From Onishia taeanensis (GTDB taxonomy: Bacteria > Pseudomonadota > Gammaproteobacteria > Pseudomonadales > Halomonadaceae), in assembly GCF_003268885.1 (NCBI RefSeq), contig NZ_QLSX01000003.1, positions 342,388 through 406,387 on the forward strand: 64,000 nucleotides of DNA, written 5' to 3'. Positions 16,653 to 26,558 of the stretch are shown piece by piece. The notes below the pieces were generated by a model, which saw nothing but the letters and a program-made list of their open reading frames with translations, had not been told where the DNA came from and made no database searches. Within the stretch, counting starts at the first letter, position 1. Each line of letters opens with the position of its first letter. Position numbers and translations under genes: made by a program.

Positions 16653-17748
16653 CCAGGCCGCTGTCATCGGCCAGTGCCCGCCACTCATGCCGAACCCGGG
16701 CAATGACATCTGGCGACAGATAGTGCTCGACCCGGTCGGCGACATGGGCGATCAGCGCTGGATCACTGAGTTCCGATGACCAGTCTTCACCCGCAGCGCT
16801 GGCGTCTCGGGCCCTTCGCTGCTCGGCCTGCCACTTGGCGCACCAGGTCACCGACCACAGCCACATGGCGCGGCGACACTGCAACAGCTCGTCGGCGTCG
16901 ATGCGGGCGCCGTGCTCGGCCATGGCGGCAGCCCAGGCACGGTGGAAAGCGCGCACCTCGCCAAGGCTCAGTTCGGCATGGCTGTGCGGGTCCCAGGTGG
17001 TCGAGGTGTAGAGGCTCGCATGGGCCAGGTCGAAGCCGGGCAGGCTGTAGCGGCATTTTTCCAGATCGACGAGCATCGCGCGGCCGTCGTCCTGGATCAG
17101 GAAGTTGCCGGGGTGGGCATCGAAGCTGATCAGCGACTGACTGGCTGGCGGTGCCCGGCGGCGCCATTGCTCAAGGTCTGCCAGATCATCAGAGAGCTGA
17201 CGGCGAACCTCGGTGGTGATCTTGGCTCGATCAAGATACGCCGCCTGCTGATGAAGTTCCGTGAGCATGGCCGCCCAGGGGTCGGTCGGTGCCTGCAAGG
17301 GTATCCGCTGAGAGGCCGGTGGCAGCGGCTGTGCATGCAGGCTGGCCAGGGCCTTGGCGATCGCCGGCAGGTCCTCGGGCAGCCGGGCGTGGCGGCCGCG
17401 GATCGCCGACACCAGCAGGCCGCCTCGCGGCAAGGCGTCGCTTACGGGGAGCACGGCCTTCAGGGCCGGAGTGTGGCCGCCCTGGCTCGCCCGGGTGAAG
17501 CAGGCCGCCTGATAGGCGAGGTTGTCATCGGCGGCAAGGCGCATCTGGCTCTGCTTGGGCAGCCGCGCCACCCAGTCCTCGCCGTTCTGGCGGGAGAGCC
17601 ACAGGTGGGCGTGAGCCAGGCCGGTGTCGGCCATCGGGGTCAGCGCCGTTAGCTCACCATCGAGGCCCGCCTCGATGAGCGCCTGACGCAGCGGCTGGCA
17701 CAGCGAGGCGATGGCCTGTGTCGAGGCAGCGGTGTCCGTGTCGAGCAT
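16648..17748 (-). CDS. APH/choline kinase-fold phosphotransferase
   Basis: A 366-aa protein with the aminoglycoside phosphotransferase/choline kinase fold. The catalytic loop is LISFDAHPGNFLI (about 208-220; here FDAHPGN replaces the usual HGDLHPGN) and the metal-binding DxD equivalent is MLVDLEKCRYSLPGFDLAHA. Family members phosphorylate small hydroxylated molecules such as choline, thiamine or aminoglycosides. It lies directly upstream of the YnjBCD-type importer on the same strand, so it could act on the imported compound, but that is inference. The gene begins the minus-strand run that ends with the two glycosyltransferases. Confidence 0.8.
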   Translation of the reverse strand: MLDTDTAASTQAIASLCQPLRQALIEAGLDGELTALTPMADTGLAHAHLWLSRQNGEDWVARLPKQSQMRLAADDNLAYQAACFTRASQGGHTPALKAVLPVSDALPRGGLLVSAIRGRHARLPEDLPAIAKALASLHAQPLPPASQRIPLQAPTDPWAAMLTELHQQAAYLDRAKITTEVRRQLSDDLADLEQWRRRAPPASQSLISFDAHPGNFLIQDDGRAMLVDLEKCRYSLPGFDLAHASLYTSTTWDPHSHAELSLGEVRAFHRAWAAAMAEHGARIDADELLQCRRAMWLWSVTWCAKWQAEQRRARDASAAGEDWSSELSDPALIAHVADRVEHYLSPDVIARVRHEWRALADDSGLA

Positions 17749-18161
17749 AGCGGTCTCGGGTCAGGAAAAGAAAGGGTAATGGCACTTGGTCGGCCGTCGT
17801 CGGGCAAGCTTACAATCTTTTTGTCACAGGACCTTACCCCATGCCAGCGGAGTGGATCACATAATCTTGGCGCCGTCTGAGGTGAGCCCCGGACTGGTGT
17901 TGTTCACGATGCTTGCCGGGCGATGCGGGAAGGCCCGCTGGTCGTGGATAGGTAGTGGTGGGCAGTGGTAGGTAATGTAGGTAGTGGATAGGTAGTGGAT
18001 AGAAGACAGTGAGCGATCACCAGACCGCAGGACAGCGCGGTCGTCCTGCATAGAAAACCGCTGCATGAAAATCCGGCGCATGGAAATAAGCGCCGCGACG
18101 GCATGATGATCCAAGCTTGAGCCGCGTGAAGCGACTAAGGTAATGGCATCACCCCCGGTTC
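17749..18161. other. Divergent intergenic region between the kinase and eutA
   Basis: This 413-bp region separates two divergent genes and should hold both promoters. I see no gene in it. An AT-rich patch at about 17811-17830 could belong to the leftward promoter. GTGGATAGGTAGTGG occurs twice (17944-17958 and 17984-17998) amid further GGTAGTGG-like copies. No operator or riboswitch was recognised. Confidence 0.5.
17944..17998 (+). repeat. Direct repeats upstream of eutA
   Basis: The 15-mer GTGGATAGGTAGTGG is present at 17944-17958 and 17984-17998, with partial GGTAGTGG/GGTAATG copies between them. Confidence 0.7.
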
Positions 18162-18971
18162 ATGGATGTCGCCATGTCGTCTGTCTCTTCAGTGTCCTCA
18201 CTACCTCACGTTGCCGTTGCAGATGATCGCGCGCTGGCCTTTCAGCGCTATAACCGACCGGAGCTTTTGCGCATCGGCCTGGTACTGCTCGATACCGACT
18301 ACACCCTGGAGCGTGACTGGCATCGGCTGGTCGGTGACGACATGGAGCTGTTCTGCACTCGCATGCCCACCCACGCCGAGGTTACCCCAGCCGCCCTCAA
18401 GGCGCTCGAGGCGGGCATTACCCCGGCGGCGGCGACTCTGGTGCCGGGGCTGCCGCTGCACACCCTGGCATTTGGCTGCACCTCGGCGGGGCTGTTGATT
18501 GGCGATGTGCCGATCGCCGAGCGCCTGCATGCAGTGCGCCCGGAAGTGGCTGTTACTCATCCCTGGCTCGCCATCCGTGCCGCCCTGGAGGCCCTGGAGG
18601 CCCGACGCATCGCCGTGCTGACGCCCTATGTGCGGGAGGTCGATGACGCCTTCCTTGACGCCTTCACGGCGCTGGGAATCGAGGTCGCGGCCATCGGCGG
18701 TTTCCGTCTTGATCATGATCCGGACATTCCGGCGGTGGACCCCGCCTGCCTGGGCGATGCCCTGGCGACGCTGCTCGACGGCGCGGGGCCAGTAGATGCG
18801 GTGGTTCTGCCCTGTACCAACCTGCGCGCGCTGGATGTGCTCGACGAACTCGAGCAGCGCTTCGGCGTGCCCTGCGTCTCAAGCAATCAAGCGCTCTATT
18901 GGCATGCTCGATGGATCGCCGGCCGGCCTACCTGCCAGGCGGGTTTCGGCCGGCTTTTGGCTGGAGTTTGA
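18162..18971 (+). CDS. eutA: Hydroxyectoine utilization protein EutA (Asp/Glu racemase superfamily)
   Basis: A protein of about 269 aa in the maleate isomerase/arylmalonate decarboxylase branch of the Asp/Glu racemase superfamily. The two catalytic cysteines are in LAFGCTSAG (about 108) and VVLPCTNLR (about 212). The opening LRIGLVLLDTDYTLERDWHRL and the ending SSNQALYWHARWIAG closely follow the EutA pattern as I know it. EutA acts with EutB and EutC in conversion of 5-hydroxyectoine to ectoine. Here it is 8.5 kb from eutBC and alone, whereas the three genes are contiguous in the reference clusters. ATG 18174 is an alternative start; neither has a clear Shine-Dalgarno. Confidence 0.75.
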   Translation: MDVAMSSVSSVSSLPHVAVADDRALAFQRYNRPELLRIGLVLLDTDYTLERDWHRLVGDDMELFCTRMPTHAEVTPAALKALEAGITPAAATLVPGLPLHTLAFGCTSAGLLIGDVPIAERLHAVRPEVAVTHPWLAIRAALEALEARRIAVLTPYVREVDDAFLDAFTALGIEVAAIGGFRLDHDPDIPAVDPACLGDALATLLDGAGPVDAVVLPCTNLRALDVLDELEQRFGVPCVSSNQALYWHARWIAGRPTCQAGFGRLLAGV

Positions 18972-19022
18972 AAGTAGGGATATGGAAGTAGGGATCTGAA
19001 AGCAGGGTTATGAAAGTAGATG
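18971..19022 (+). repeat. Degenerate tandem repeats at the end of eutA
   Basis: About three and a half copies of a unit near 14 bases (AAAGTAGGGATATGG and variants) begin at the eutA stop codon. They lie in the 266-bp gap before the NfeD gene, which otherwise holds no recognised gene. Confidence 0.7.
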
Positions 19023-19237
19023 AAGGCGAGGCTATGAGGATGAGTCTATGCAAGAGAGAGGCATGAGGACGGCGGGCATCGCGCGGCTCTGAGCCTGACT
19101 ATTCGGCCCGGGTCGGGGTTATCTTGACTATGTTGTAAGGGGGCTAGCCGGATGTGCGGTACAGGCAGACGGTGAAGGAAGCCTTCGCCTGGACCGGAGC
19201 CGCTGGATGCCAGGGAGCAGGGAAGGGGGCAGGTGTC

Positions 19238-20842
19238 ATGCAGGTCATTACATCCCATCGCATACGACGCCGTTGGCTGTGGCCGAGCCTCACGGCTCTG
19301 CTGCTCGGGGCGATGCTTGCCTGGCTGGGGCCGGTTCTTGCCCAGCAGGATGTGCGTGATCGTCTGGGCCTGGTGATGACCCTGGATGGCGCCGTTGGTC
19401 CCGCCACCGCCGACTACTTCATTCGTGGCCTGCACCGGGCCCGGGATGCTCAGGCGGAGCTCGCGATTCTTATCCTGGATACGCCCGGTGGGCTCGATGC
19501 TTCGATGCGCGACATGATCAGCGAGATGCTCGCCTCACCGGTCCCGGTGGTGGTCTATGTCGCACCCGACGGCGCGCGAGCGGCCAGTGCCGGCACTTAT
19601 CTCTTGTATGCCAGCCATGTGGCGGCCATGGCGCCCTCGACGCATCTGGGGTCGGCCACTCCGGTGAGTATGGGCGGTGGCGGTCTGCCCGGCCTTGGCG
19701 ACGAGGCCCCCGCGACCGGTGAGGAAGATGCAGGGAATGCGGCGCCGGACAAGACCAAGGGTGGCGAGGCCGCGACGAGCGCCGGTGCGTCGGGCGGTGC
19801 CGGCGCTGCCAAGAGTGCCGATACTCAGGTTTTAGACGCCCGGGCTTCAGACTCTCAGGCCTCAGGCTCTCAGGGCTCAGGCTCTCAGGGCTCAGGCTCT
19901 CAGCCGGCAGAGGACTCCGCCGCCGACGCCCCGAAACGACGGGGCACCACCGCCATGGAACGCAAGGTGCTCGAGGATGCGGTGGCCTATATCCGCAGCC
20001 TCGCCGCGCGACACGGGCGCAACGCCGACTGGGCCGAACTCGCCGTGCGCGAGGCTCGCACCCTGACCTCCCAAGAGGCTCTCGAGCAGGGCGTGATCGA
20101 TGTGCTGGCCCGCGACCTCGACGACCTGCTGGTGCAGATCGATGGTCGGACCGTGGTCATGGCCAACGGCGAGCGGGTGCTGGACAGCGCCGGCCTGACC
20201 CTCGAGCGCTTTGATCCGGACTGGCGTACCGAGCTCTTGTCGGTAATCAGCGACCCCAACGTTGCCTACTTCCTGATGATCATCGGCTTCTACGGGCTGA
20301 TCTTCGAACTCGCCAACCCTGGCAGCCTGGTGCCAGGCACCATCGGCGTGATCTCGCTGTTGCTGGCGCTGTTCGCCTTTCAGGTGCTGCCGGTCAACTT
20401 TGCTGGCCTGGCGCTGATCCTGGTTGGTCTGGGGCTGATCGCCGGGGAGGCGCTGATACCCAGCTTCGGCATTCTCGGCATCGGCGGCATCGTGGCCTTC
20501 GTGATTGGCTCGGTGATTCTGATGGATGCCGAGAACCTGAGTGTTTCGCTGCCGCTGATCGGCGGTGTGGCAGGGCTCGCCGCGGCCCTTTTGCTGTGGA
20601 TGATGATCCATTTCATGCGCCTGCGCCGGCGCCCTGCGCGGACCGGAAGGGAAGAGATGTTGGGCGCCGAGGCCAGCGCGCTGGAGGACTTCGATGGCGA
20701 CGGTCATGTGTGGCTGCATAACGAACGCTGGCGGGCTCATGCATGCGAGCCGGTGCGTAAGGGGCAATCGCTCAGGGTGGTGCGCCTTGACGGCCTGACC
20801 GTTGAGGTCGAGCCGATCAAGGAATCATCACCCGAGACCTAG
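19238..20842 (+). CDS. NfeD family membrane-bound serine protease
   Basis: A 534-aa NfeD-type (ClpP-fold/SPP-related) protease. It has a signal or anchor segment at about 1-34, a protease domain with the nucleophile Ser in ARAASAGTYLLYASH and the catalytic Lys candidate in AMERKVLEDAVAYI, then four or five membrane helices (about 350-465) and a C-terminal OB-like NfeD domain. Its archaeal relative cleaves the C-terminus of its stomatin partner, and here the next gene encodes a slipin/stomatin. A Gly/Ser/Ala/Gln-rich linker of about 90 residues, partly built from 15-bp DNA repeats, interrupts the protease domain. ATG 19238 follows a GGGGG-rich Shine-Dalgarno. Confidence 0.88.
   Translation: MQVITSHRIRRRWLWPSLTALLLGAMLAWLGPVLAQQDVRDRLGLVMTLDGAVGPATADYFIRGLHRARDAQAELAILILDTPGGLDASMRDMISEMLASPVPVVVYVAPDGARAASAGTYLLYASHVAAMAPSTHLGSATPVSMGGGGLPGLGDEAPATGEEDAGNAAPDKTKGGEAATSAGASGGAGAAKSADTQVLDARASDSQASGSQGSGSQGSGSQPAEDSAADAPKRRGTTAMERKVLEDAVAYIRSLAARHGRNADWAELAVREARTLTSQEALEQGVIDVLARDLDDLLVQIDGRTVVMANGERVLDSAGLTLERFDPDWRTELLSVISDPNVAYFLMIIGFYGLIFELANPGSLVPGTIGVISLLLALFAFQVLPVNFAGLALILVGLGLIAGEALIPSFGILGIGGIVAFVIGSVILMDAENLSVSLPLIGGVAGLAAALLLWMMIHFMRLRRRPARTGREEMLGAEASALEDFDGDGHVWLHNERWRAHACEPVRKGQSLRVVRLDGLTVEVEPIKESSPET
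19852..19903 (+). repeat. 15-bp coding tandem repeats in nfeD
   Basis: Three and a half copies of a CTCTCAGGGCTCAGG unit (19852-19866, 19867-19881, 19882-19896, partial 19897-19903) encode GSQ/SQG-type residues in the protein linker. The frame is preserved because the unit length is a multiple of three. Confidence 0.85.
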
Positions 20843-20928
20843 GTGTCGTCTGAAGGAGCGTCGAGCCTAGGCATTCATCAGATGGAGCCGAGCCATTGGG
20901 GCCGGTTTCATCCAAGGAGGTGTGAGCC

Positions 20929-21708
20929 ATGTGGATTTCTTATCTAGTACCGGTGGTGCTGCTGATCATGCTGCTGGCGGCATCGATTCGCATCCTGCCG
21001 GAATACAAGCGTGGTGTGGTGTTCTTCCTGGGGCGCTTCCAACGGGTCATGGGGCCGGGGCTTTTATTCATTATCCCCGCCGTCCAGCGGATGCAGGTGG
21101 TCGATCTTCGGGTGATCACCATGGATGTGCCGGAGCAGGATGTGATTTCTCAGGACAACGTCACCGTCAGGGTCAATGCGGTGCTGTACTTCCGGGTAGT
21201 CGATCCGGAGAAGGCCATCATCCAGGTCGAGCACTATGTCAATGCCACCAGCCAGCTGGCCCAGACCACCCTACGCTCGGTGCTTGGCAAGCACGAACTC
21301 GACGAAATGCTTTCCGAGCGCGACAAGCTCAATAAGGACATTCAGGAGATAATCGACAGCTCCGCCGAGGGGTGGGGCATCAAGGTCGCCAACGTCGAGA
21401 TCAAGCACGTGGATCTCGACGAGAGCATGATCCGCGCCATCGCCCGCCAGGCTGAGGCGGAGCGCGAACGGCGCGCCAAGGTCATTCATGCCGAGGGCGA
21501 ACTGCAGGCCTCGAAGAAACTGGTCGAAGCCGCCAATGTGATGTCTGAAAACTCGGCAGCGTTGCAACTGCGCTACCTGCAGACCATGAGCGACATGAGC
21601 AACAAGAATGCCTCGACCATCTTCTTCCCGCTGCCCATGGATGTCATGCAGGCCTTCCGGGACATGGGTGAGTACCGGAAGCCCCCGGCACCGCCCCGGT
21701 CCGACTAA
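20929..21708 (+). CDS. Slipin/stomatin family SPFH membrane protein
   Basis: A 259-aa SPFH-domain protein. It has one N-terminal membrane hairpin or helix (about 3-20), then the stomatin core ([13 protein letters not shown] through the SPFH motifs [24 protein letters not shown]), a coiled-coil stretch ([20 protein letters not shown]) and a short tail ending PPAPPRSD. These proteins form membrane scaffolds and are paired with NfeD proteases. The gene starts 86 bp after nfeD with a strong AAGGAGG Shine-Dalgarno at 20914-20920. Together they form a membrane quality-control module. Confidence 0.9.
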   Translation: MWISYLVPVVLLIMLLAASIRILPEYKRGVVFFLGRFQRVMGPGLLFIIPAVQRMQVVDLRVITMDVPEQDVISQDNVTVRVNAVLYFRVVDPEKAIIQVEHYVNATSQLAQTTLRSVLGKHELDEMLSERDKLNKDIQEIIDSSAEGWGIKVANVEIKHVDLDESMIRAIARQAEAERERRAKVIHAEGELQASKKLVEAANVMSENSAALQLRYLQTMSDMSNKNASTIFFPLPMDVMQAFRDMGEYRKPPAPPRSD

Positions 21709-22244
21709 ACAAGCGAGGTCGGCAGTCAGTGAGTGGCGGGCAAAATTTTGAGCAAGTGTTGAGTAGGTATTGAGTAAGTGTTGAGTCAACCGTGAGCTAA
21801 GCGGCCGGTGTGGCGAGCCCCCCGGCTGTCACGTTAGCCCAGGTCGTCACCTCTCCCAGGGGTGCAGGTCGCGCAGTCAGCTGGTAGAATCCGCCGCTTG
21901 TCAAAAGACGTTGATAACACCAAGGTCGAGGGTCGCCGAGACGGTCCTTGCCTGCGAGTGACGGGATGATTCACTGTGACAGCAGATACGATAGTTACTA
22001 CTTGGCATAGCCTGCCAGTCACTGGCAGCACCCCGCCCTAGCGTTCCCTTTCCCATCCTGTCGCTGTCTTCATGGCAGCGTCATCGCTTGGCGTCATCCT
22101 GACGCCAACCGTGCTGATTAGCGACACGCTTCGCCGCGTCTCCGGTCTGCCCTTGCTGGCAGGCCGAGTTTAGCGTCGCGCTTCAGGCGGCTCCCATATC
22201 TCGACGTCATCGCGCGCCACGCGCTCCGCGCCTTCGGGCATGAC
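21709..22244. other. Intergenic region between slipin and sulP genes
   Basis: No gene is supported in this 536-bp stretch. It contains four 11-bp tandem units at 21748-21791 and a small perfect inverted repeat (arms 22012-22019 and 22021-22028). A TAGAAT element at about 21883 resembles a -10 box but lacks a convincing -35. The sulP promoter must be somewhere here. Confidence 0.5.
21748..21791 (+). repeat. Four 11-bp tandem repeats after the slipin gene
   Basis: TTGAGCAAGTG, TTGAGTAGGTA, TTGAGTAAGTG and TTGAGTCAACC follow each other without gaps, starting 39 bases after the slipin stop. Confidence 0.8.
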
Positions 22245-23759
22245 ATGGACCCACGACTGGACCGCAGAATGATCCGATCAATCAAGCAAGACTGGTTTTC
22301 CAACATCAAAGGCGATTCGCTATCAGGAATCGTGGTGGCGCTGGCGCTGATTCCGGAGGCCATCGCCTTCTCGATCATCGCCGGCGTCGACCCCAAGGTC
22401 GGCCTCTACGCCTCCTTCTGTATTGCCGTGATCATCGCCTTCACCGGCGGTCGGCCGGGCATGATCTCGGCGGCGACCGGCGCCATGGCGCTGCTGATGG
22501 TGACGCTGGTCAAGGAGCATGGCCTTGAGTACCTGCTGGCGGCGACCCTGCTGACCGGGGTGCTGCAGATCGTGGCCGGCTATTTACGGCTCGCCGATCT
22601 GATGCGCTTCGTGTCGCGTTCGGTGGTCACCGGCTTCGTCAACGCCCTGGCGATCCTGATCTTCATGGCGCAGCTGCCTGAGCTCACCGACGTGACCTGG
22701 CATGTCTACGCCATGACGGCCGCGGGGCTCGGCATTATCTACCTGTTCCCGCTGATCCCGATGATCGGCAAGACCCTGCCGTCCCCGCTGGTGTGCATCC
22801 TGGTGCTGACCGTGGTGTATATGGTCTCGGGCATGGATATTCGCACCGTCGGTGACATGGGGGATCTGCCGGATACCCTGCCGGTGTTCCTGTGGCCGGA
22901 CGTTCCGCTGAACCTCGAGACGCTCTGGATCATCCTGCCCTACTCGGTGATGCTGACCGTGGTGGGTCTGCTCGAGTCGATGATGACCGCCACTATCGTC
23001 GATGACCTGACCGATACGCCTTCCAACAAGAACCGCGAGTGCAAGGGCCAGGGTATCGCCAACATCGGTGCCGGCCTGCTCGGCGGCATGGCGGGCTGCG
23101 CGATGATCGGTCAGTCGGTGATCAACATCAAATCCGGCGGGCGTGGGCGCCTGTCGACGCTGGTGGCCGGCGTGGTGCTGTTGATGATGGTGGTCTTCCT
23201 GGCCGACTGGGTCTCCCAGATTCCCATGGCGGCGCTGGTGGCCGTGATGATCATGGTCTCCATCGGTACCTTCAGCTGGACCTCGATCCGTGATCTGAAG
23301 AAGCATCCGCTGAGCACCAATATCGTGATGCTGACGACCGTGGTGGTGACCGTCAGCACTCATAACCTGGCGATGGGGGTCTTCGTCGGTGTGCTGCTGG
23401 CCTCGCTGTTCTTCGCCAACAAGGTCGGCAACATTCTCTACATCGGCTCCGAGGCCACCGAAGACGGCCGCGGCCGTCGTTATCAGGTCGTCGGGCAGGT
23501 GTTCTTCGCCTCCGGCGAGCGCTTCATGGACGCCTTCGACTTCAAGGAAAGCGTCGAGCGCGTGGTGATCGATCTATCTCGGGCACACTTCTGGGATATC
23601 ACCGCCGTCGAGGCGCTGGACAAGGCGGTGCTCAAGTTCCGCCGTGAAGGCACCGAGGTCGAGGTGATCGGCCTCAATGAAGCCAGCGCGACCATCGTCG
23701 ACCGCTTCGCGGTCCACGACAAGCCGGACGCCGTCGACAAGCTGATGGGCGGCCACTGA
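22245..23759 (+). CDS. SulP (SLC26) family anion transporter with STAS domain
   Basis: A protein of about 504 aa. The membrane domain (about 20-410) has the SulP entry motif [28 protein letters not shown], and the C-terminal STAS domain (about 415-504) has the [19 protein letters not shown] core. SulP proteins carry sulfate, bicarbonate or other anions, and the ligand cannot be assigned here. ATG 22269 ([10 protein letters not shown]) is an equally plausible start and fits the usual N-terminus better; neither has a clear Shine-Dalgarno. The following universal stress protein gene is a common SulP neighbour. Confidence 0.88.
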   Translation: MDPRLDRRMIRSIKQDWFSNIKGDSLSGIVVALALIPEAIAFSIIAGVDPKVGLYASFCIAVIIAFTGGRPGMISAATGAMALLMVTLVKEHGLEYLLAATLLTGVLQIVAGYLRLADLMRFVSRSVVTGFVNALAILIFMAQLPELTDVTWHVYAMTAAGLGIIYLFPLIPMIGKTLPSPLVCILVLTVVYMVSGMDIRTVGDMGDLPDTLPVFLWPDVPLNLETLWIILPYSVMLTVVGLLESMMTATIVDDLTDTPSNKNRECKGQGIANIGAGLLGGMAGCAMIGQSVINIKSGGRGRLSTLVAGVVLLMMVVFLADWVSQIPMAALVAVMIMVSIGTFSWTSIRDLKKHPLSTNIVMLTTVVVTVSTHNLAMGVFVGVLLASLFFANKVGNILYIGSEATEDGRGRRYQVVGQVFFASGERFMDAFDFKESVERVVIDLSRAHFWDITAVEALDKAVLKFRREGTEVEVIGLNEASATIVDRFAVHDKPDAVDKLMGGH

Positions 23760-23850
23760 GCCGCGAAGTGCGCCGGTCCTATTCAGCGCCGGCGCATTGC
23801 GGTAGAAAGGCGATAAGCCAGACGCCACACACCTGCCAAGGACCTGCACC

Positions 23851-24705
23851 ATGACCGATCAAGTGATGGCAGCCATCGACGGCTCTCACTTCTCCACTGG
23901 CGTATGCGATTACGCCGCCTGGGCGAGCCTTGCCATGGCTGCGCCGCTGACTTTTCTGCATGTGGTCGACAATCACCCGCAGGTGGCGGAAGCCAACCTG
24001 ACCGGCAATATTGGCCTGGGCTCTCGGGAGCACTTGCTCGAGGAACTGACGAGCCTGGATGAACAGCGTGCGCGGCTGGCCCAGGAGCACGGCCGTGTGA
24101 CACTCGAGGCCGCCAAGGCCCGCGCCGTCGAAGACGGTGTGACGGAGCCTTCCTCACGCCAGCGCAATGGCGAGCTGGTCGAGACCCTGACCGAGCTCGA
24201 AAACGACATCCGCCTGCTGGTGATTGGCAAGCGCGGCGAAGCCGCCCATCAGGCGCCCGAGCACCTGGGGTCCAACCTCGAGCGGGTGGTGCGCAGCCTG
24301 CATCGCCCGATTCTGATGGTGCCCGATGAGTTTCGTGCCCCCAAGCGCGTGATGATTGCCTTCGATGGCAGCAAGACCACCCGCAAGGGCGTTGAAATGA
24401 TCGCCCAGAGCCCGTTGTTCAAGGGCATCGACTGTCACGTGGTGATGGTTGGAGCAGAGGTGGCCGATGTGCGCTCGCAGCTCGACTGGGCCTTGAAGAC
24501 TCTCTCGGATGCTGGCTTCGAAGCCCACGGCGAGATTCGCGCCGGTGAGGTGGAAGCGAGCCTGCGCGGCTACGCCGAAGAGCATGACATCGACATGCTG
24601 GTGATGGGCGCCTATGGCCACTCGCGGGTGCGCCACCTGCTGGTGGGTAGCACGACTACCACCATGCTGCGCCGGGCCAGCCTGCCGGTGCTGCTCTTGA
24701 GATAA
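23851..24705 (+). CDS. Universal stress protein, tandem two-domain
   Basis: A 284-aa protein with two Usp domains. The first covers about 1-145 (MAAIDGSHFS at the start) and the second about 155-284, starting RVMIAFDGSKTTRK. The second domain carries the ATP-binding signature GAYGHSRVRHLLVGSTTTTML. It lies 91 bp after sulP on the same strand, an arrangement suggesting coupling of anion transport to stress or nucleotide status. Its precise role is unknown. Confidence 0.9.
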   Translation: MTDQVMAAIDGSHFSTGVCDYAAWASLAMAAPLTFLHVVDNHPQVAEANLTGNIGLGSREHLLEELTSLDEQRARLAQEHGRVTLEAAKARAVEDGVTEPSSRQRNGELVETLTELENDIRLLVIGKRGEAAHQAPEHLGSNLERVVRSLHRPILMVPDEFRAPKRVMIAFDGSKTTRKGVEMIAQSPLFKGIDCHVVMVGAEVADVRSQLDWALKTLSDAGFEAHGEIRAGEVEASLRGYAEEHDIDMLVMGAYGHSRVRHLLVGSTTTTMLRRASLPVLLLR

Positions 24706-24817
24706 GCTGATAGATAGCCCTTGGAGATAAGGATTTCCAGATGGGCTCTGCAGCCGAGATCGGCGCAGAGCTCAGGATGCGTGGTGGTCAGGCTAGTGGC
24801 TTGGCCCCGACAGGATC

Positions 24818-24839
24818 TGGCCCCGCCCCGGCGGGGCCA
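24818..24839 (+). terminator. Hairpin between the Usp and MFS genes
   Basis: A 9-bp GC-rich stem (24818-24826 and 24831-24839) with a four-base loop, 32 bases before the MFS start. There is no T run, so it is a weak or factor-assisted terminator, or a leader hairpin. Confidence 0.45.
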
Positions 24840-24870
24840 TTCACGTTCTGAGTCGCTAACCGGAGGCCGC

Positions 24871-26070
24871 ATGAGCTACCGCACCCTTCTGAGGGACCAT
24901 CGGGGACTGCTCGGCATCGCCTTTTTGGCCATGTTCTCGTCGAGCCTGGGGCAGAGCTTCTTCATTGGCCTCTTTCAGGTTCCCATCAGCGAACGTCTGG
25001 GACTGTCCACCGGTGAATTCGGCACTGCCTATTCCCTGGTCACCCTGGCCAGCGGCTTCGCTATGCTGCGTTTCGGCCCCAGTATCGACTGGGTGGCGCC
25101 ACGTCGCTTCGCCCTGACCATCCTGGCGGCACTTCTCACCGGCATCCTGCTGCTTACGCTGTCGCCCTGGTGGCTGGTCGGCCTGCTGGGGCTGGGTCTG
25201 GTGCGCCTGTGCGGCCAGGGCATGATGAGCCACCTGGGCAATACGCTGGCGGGACGCGAGTTCACCGCACTGCGCGGTCGGGCCTTGGGGCTTGTCGGCC
25301 TGGGGCTGATGCTTGGCGAGACGCTGCTGCCCCCCATGGTGGCGGCTCTGCTGGTGTGGTTCGGCTGGCGCGAGCTGTGGTGGAGCCTGGGCGCGGTGAT
25401 CGCCCTGGCGTGGATGCTGATGCTGATAGGTGCCCCCTGGCCGCCGTCGCCGCGCTCGCGGCGAGACCAGCAGGCGATCGATGATGGCCCGCGTCCCTTC
25501 CGCGAGGCGCGCTTCTGGCGACTCCTGCCGTTGCTGATGGTCCTGCCGGTCACCATGACGGGGCTGTTCATCTACCAAGCGCAACTCACCGAGGCCATGG
25601 ACAGTTCGCTGGCCATCTATTCCCTGGCCCTGACCGGCATGGGGCTCGCCAAGCTGCCCGGGGCCCTGCTCGGCGGTCACTGGGTCGACCGGCTGGGCCC
25701 GGTGCGCCTGGCGCGCCTCTATCTGCTGCCCTTCGCCCTGGCCCTGCTGCTGGCCATCACCTTGGGCGGTCACCTGGCGGTGTTAGCCCTGATGACGGGG
25801 GGAGGGCTGGCGATGGGGGCACAGGAGTCCATTGCCACTAGCTTGCTGGTGCGCCTGTGGGGCGCCGAGCACTTGGGTGCGGTCCGCGCGACCCTCAGCG
25901 CAGCCATGGTGTTCTCCACCGGTATCGCTCCGGCGATACTGGGAATGGCGCTTGACCTGGGCGCCTCCTTCTCCCTGGTGCTGGTGGGCATGCTGGCGTT
26001 GCTGGTCGGCAGCTGGCTGCTGGCGCAGCCGGTGTTGGGCAGCCCTGAGGCCCGGGGCGCCGGTTGTTAG
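24871..26070 (+). CDS. MFS transporter
   Basis: A 399-aa major facilitator protein with about 12 hydrophobic helices. The early part has [25 protein letters not shown], the loop of the first half is [15 protein letters not shown], and the inter-domain loop lies at about residue 190-215 ([12 protein letters not shown]). The second half repeats the motif as [17 protein letters not shown]. It resembles drug or metabolite efflux members, but no substrate can be inferred. I chose ATG 24871, with GGAGG four bases before it. It converges with the DoxX gene, overlapping it by four bases. Confidence 0.87.
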   Translation: MSYRTLLRDHRGLLGIAFLAMFSSSLGQSFFIGLFQVPISERLGLSTGEFGTAYSLVTLASGFAMLRFGPSIDWVAPRRFALTILAALLTGILLLTLSPWWLVGLLGLGLVRLCGQGMMSHLGNTLAGREFTALRGRALGLVGLGLMLGETLLPPMVAALLVWFGWRELWWSLGAVIALAWMLMLIGAPWPPSPRSRRDQQAIDDGPRPFREARFWRLLPLLMVLPVTMTGLFIYQAQLTEAMDSSLAIYSLALTGMGLAKLPGALLGGHWVDRLGPVRLARLYLLPFALALLLAITLGGHLAVLALMTGGGLAMGAQESIATSLLVRLWGAEHLGAVRATLSAAMVFSTGIAPAILGMALDLGASFSLVLVGMLALLVGSWLLAQPVLGSPEARGAGC

Positions 26071-26558
26071 GCAGAGGGGGGGACGTCACCGCGAGTGAGT
26101 CGTGAGCGTTGCAGCCAGACGGACAGCAGCTGGTCCAGCGATAGTCGTCCGGGGCCGCGCAGCAGCAGGGTCAGTAGCCCGCCGGCCCAGAGCCCATGGG
26201 TCACCCAGGCATCGGGATAGACGAAGGTCTGGATCGCCAGCGTCATGACGAGCAGCCCCATGGCGGCCAGTCGCGTGGCCAGTCCCGTCCAAAGCAGCAG
26301 CGACAGGCTGAACTCGGTGAGCGTGGCCAGATAGGCCGCAAGCACCGGCGGCACTAGCGGTAGGGCATACTCGTGCTCGAACAGGAAGAAGGTGCTCTCG
26401 CTGATCGAGAGCCCCTCCACCTTGGTCAGCGCCGAGAGGAAGAAGACGCTGCCCAGAATGCCTCGCAGCAGAAGCGCCACCGGGTCGAAGGGCAAGCGGT
26501 CCAGGCCTGGCGTCAGGCGTTGGTAATAGAGTTCCAGAGGAAACAGCAGCTTCTTCAT
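26067..26558 (-). CDS. DoxX family membrane protein of the bufferin operon
   Basis: A 163-aa DoxX-like protein with four predicted membrane helices (about 25-45, 65-90, 92-112, 118-140). DoxX proteins are frequent members of bufferin (MNIO/DUF692) operons and may take part in redox or metal handling at the membrane. Its ATG overlaps the stop of the DUF2063 gene (ATGA), indicating co-translation. It is the last gene of the operon. Confidence 0.85.
   Translation of the reverse strand: MKKLLFPLELYYQRLTPGLDRLPFDPVALLLRGILGSVFFLSALTKVEGLSISESTFFLFEHEYALPLVPPVLAAYLATLTEFSLSLLLWTGLATRLAAMGLLVMTLAIQTFVYPDAWVTHGLWAGGLLTLLLRGPGRLSLDQLLSVWLQRSRLTRGDVPPSA

Noticed and set aside
17944..19022. CRISPR-like repeated sequence around eutA
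   Set aside because: The units are too short (11-15 bp), degenerate and without regular unique spacers, and no cas genes are near.
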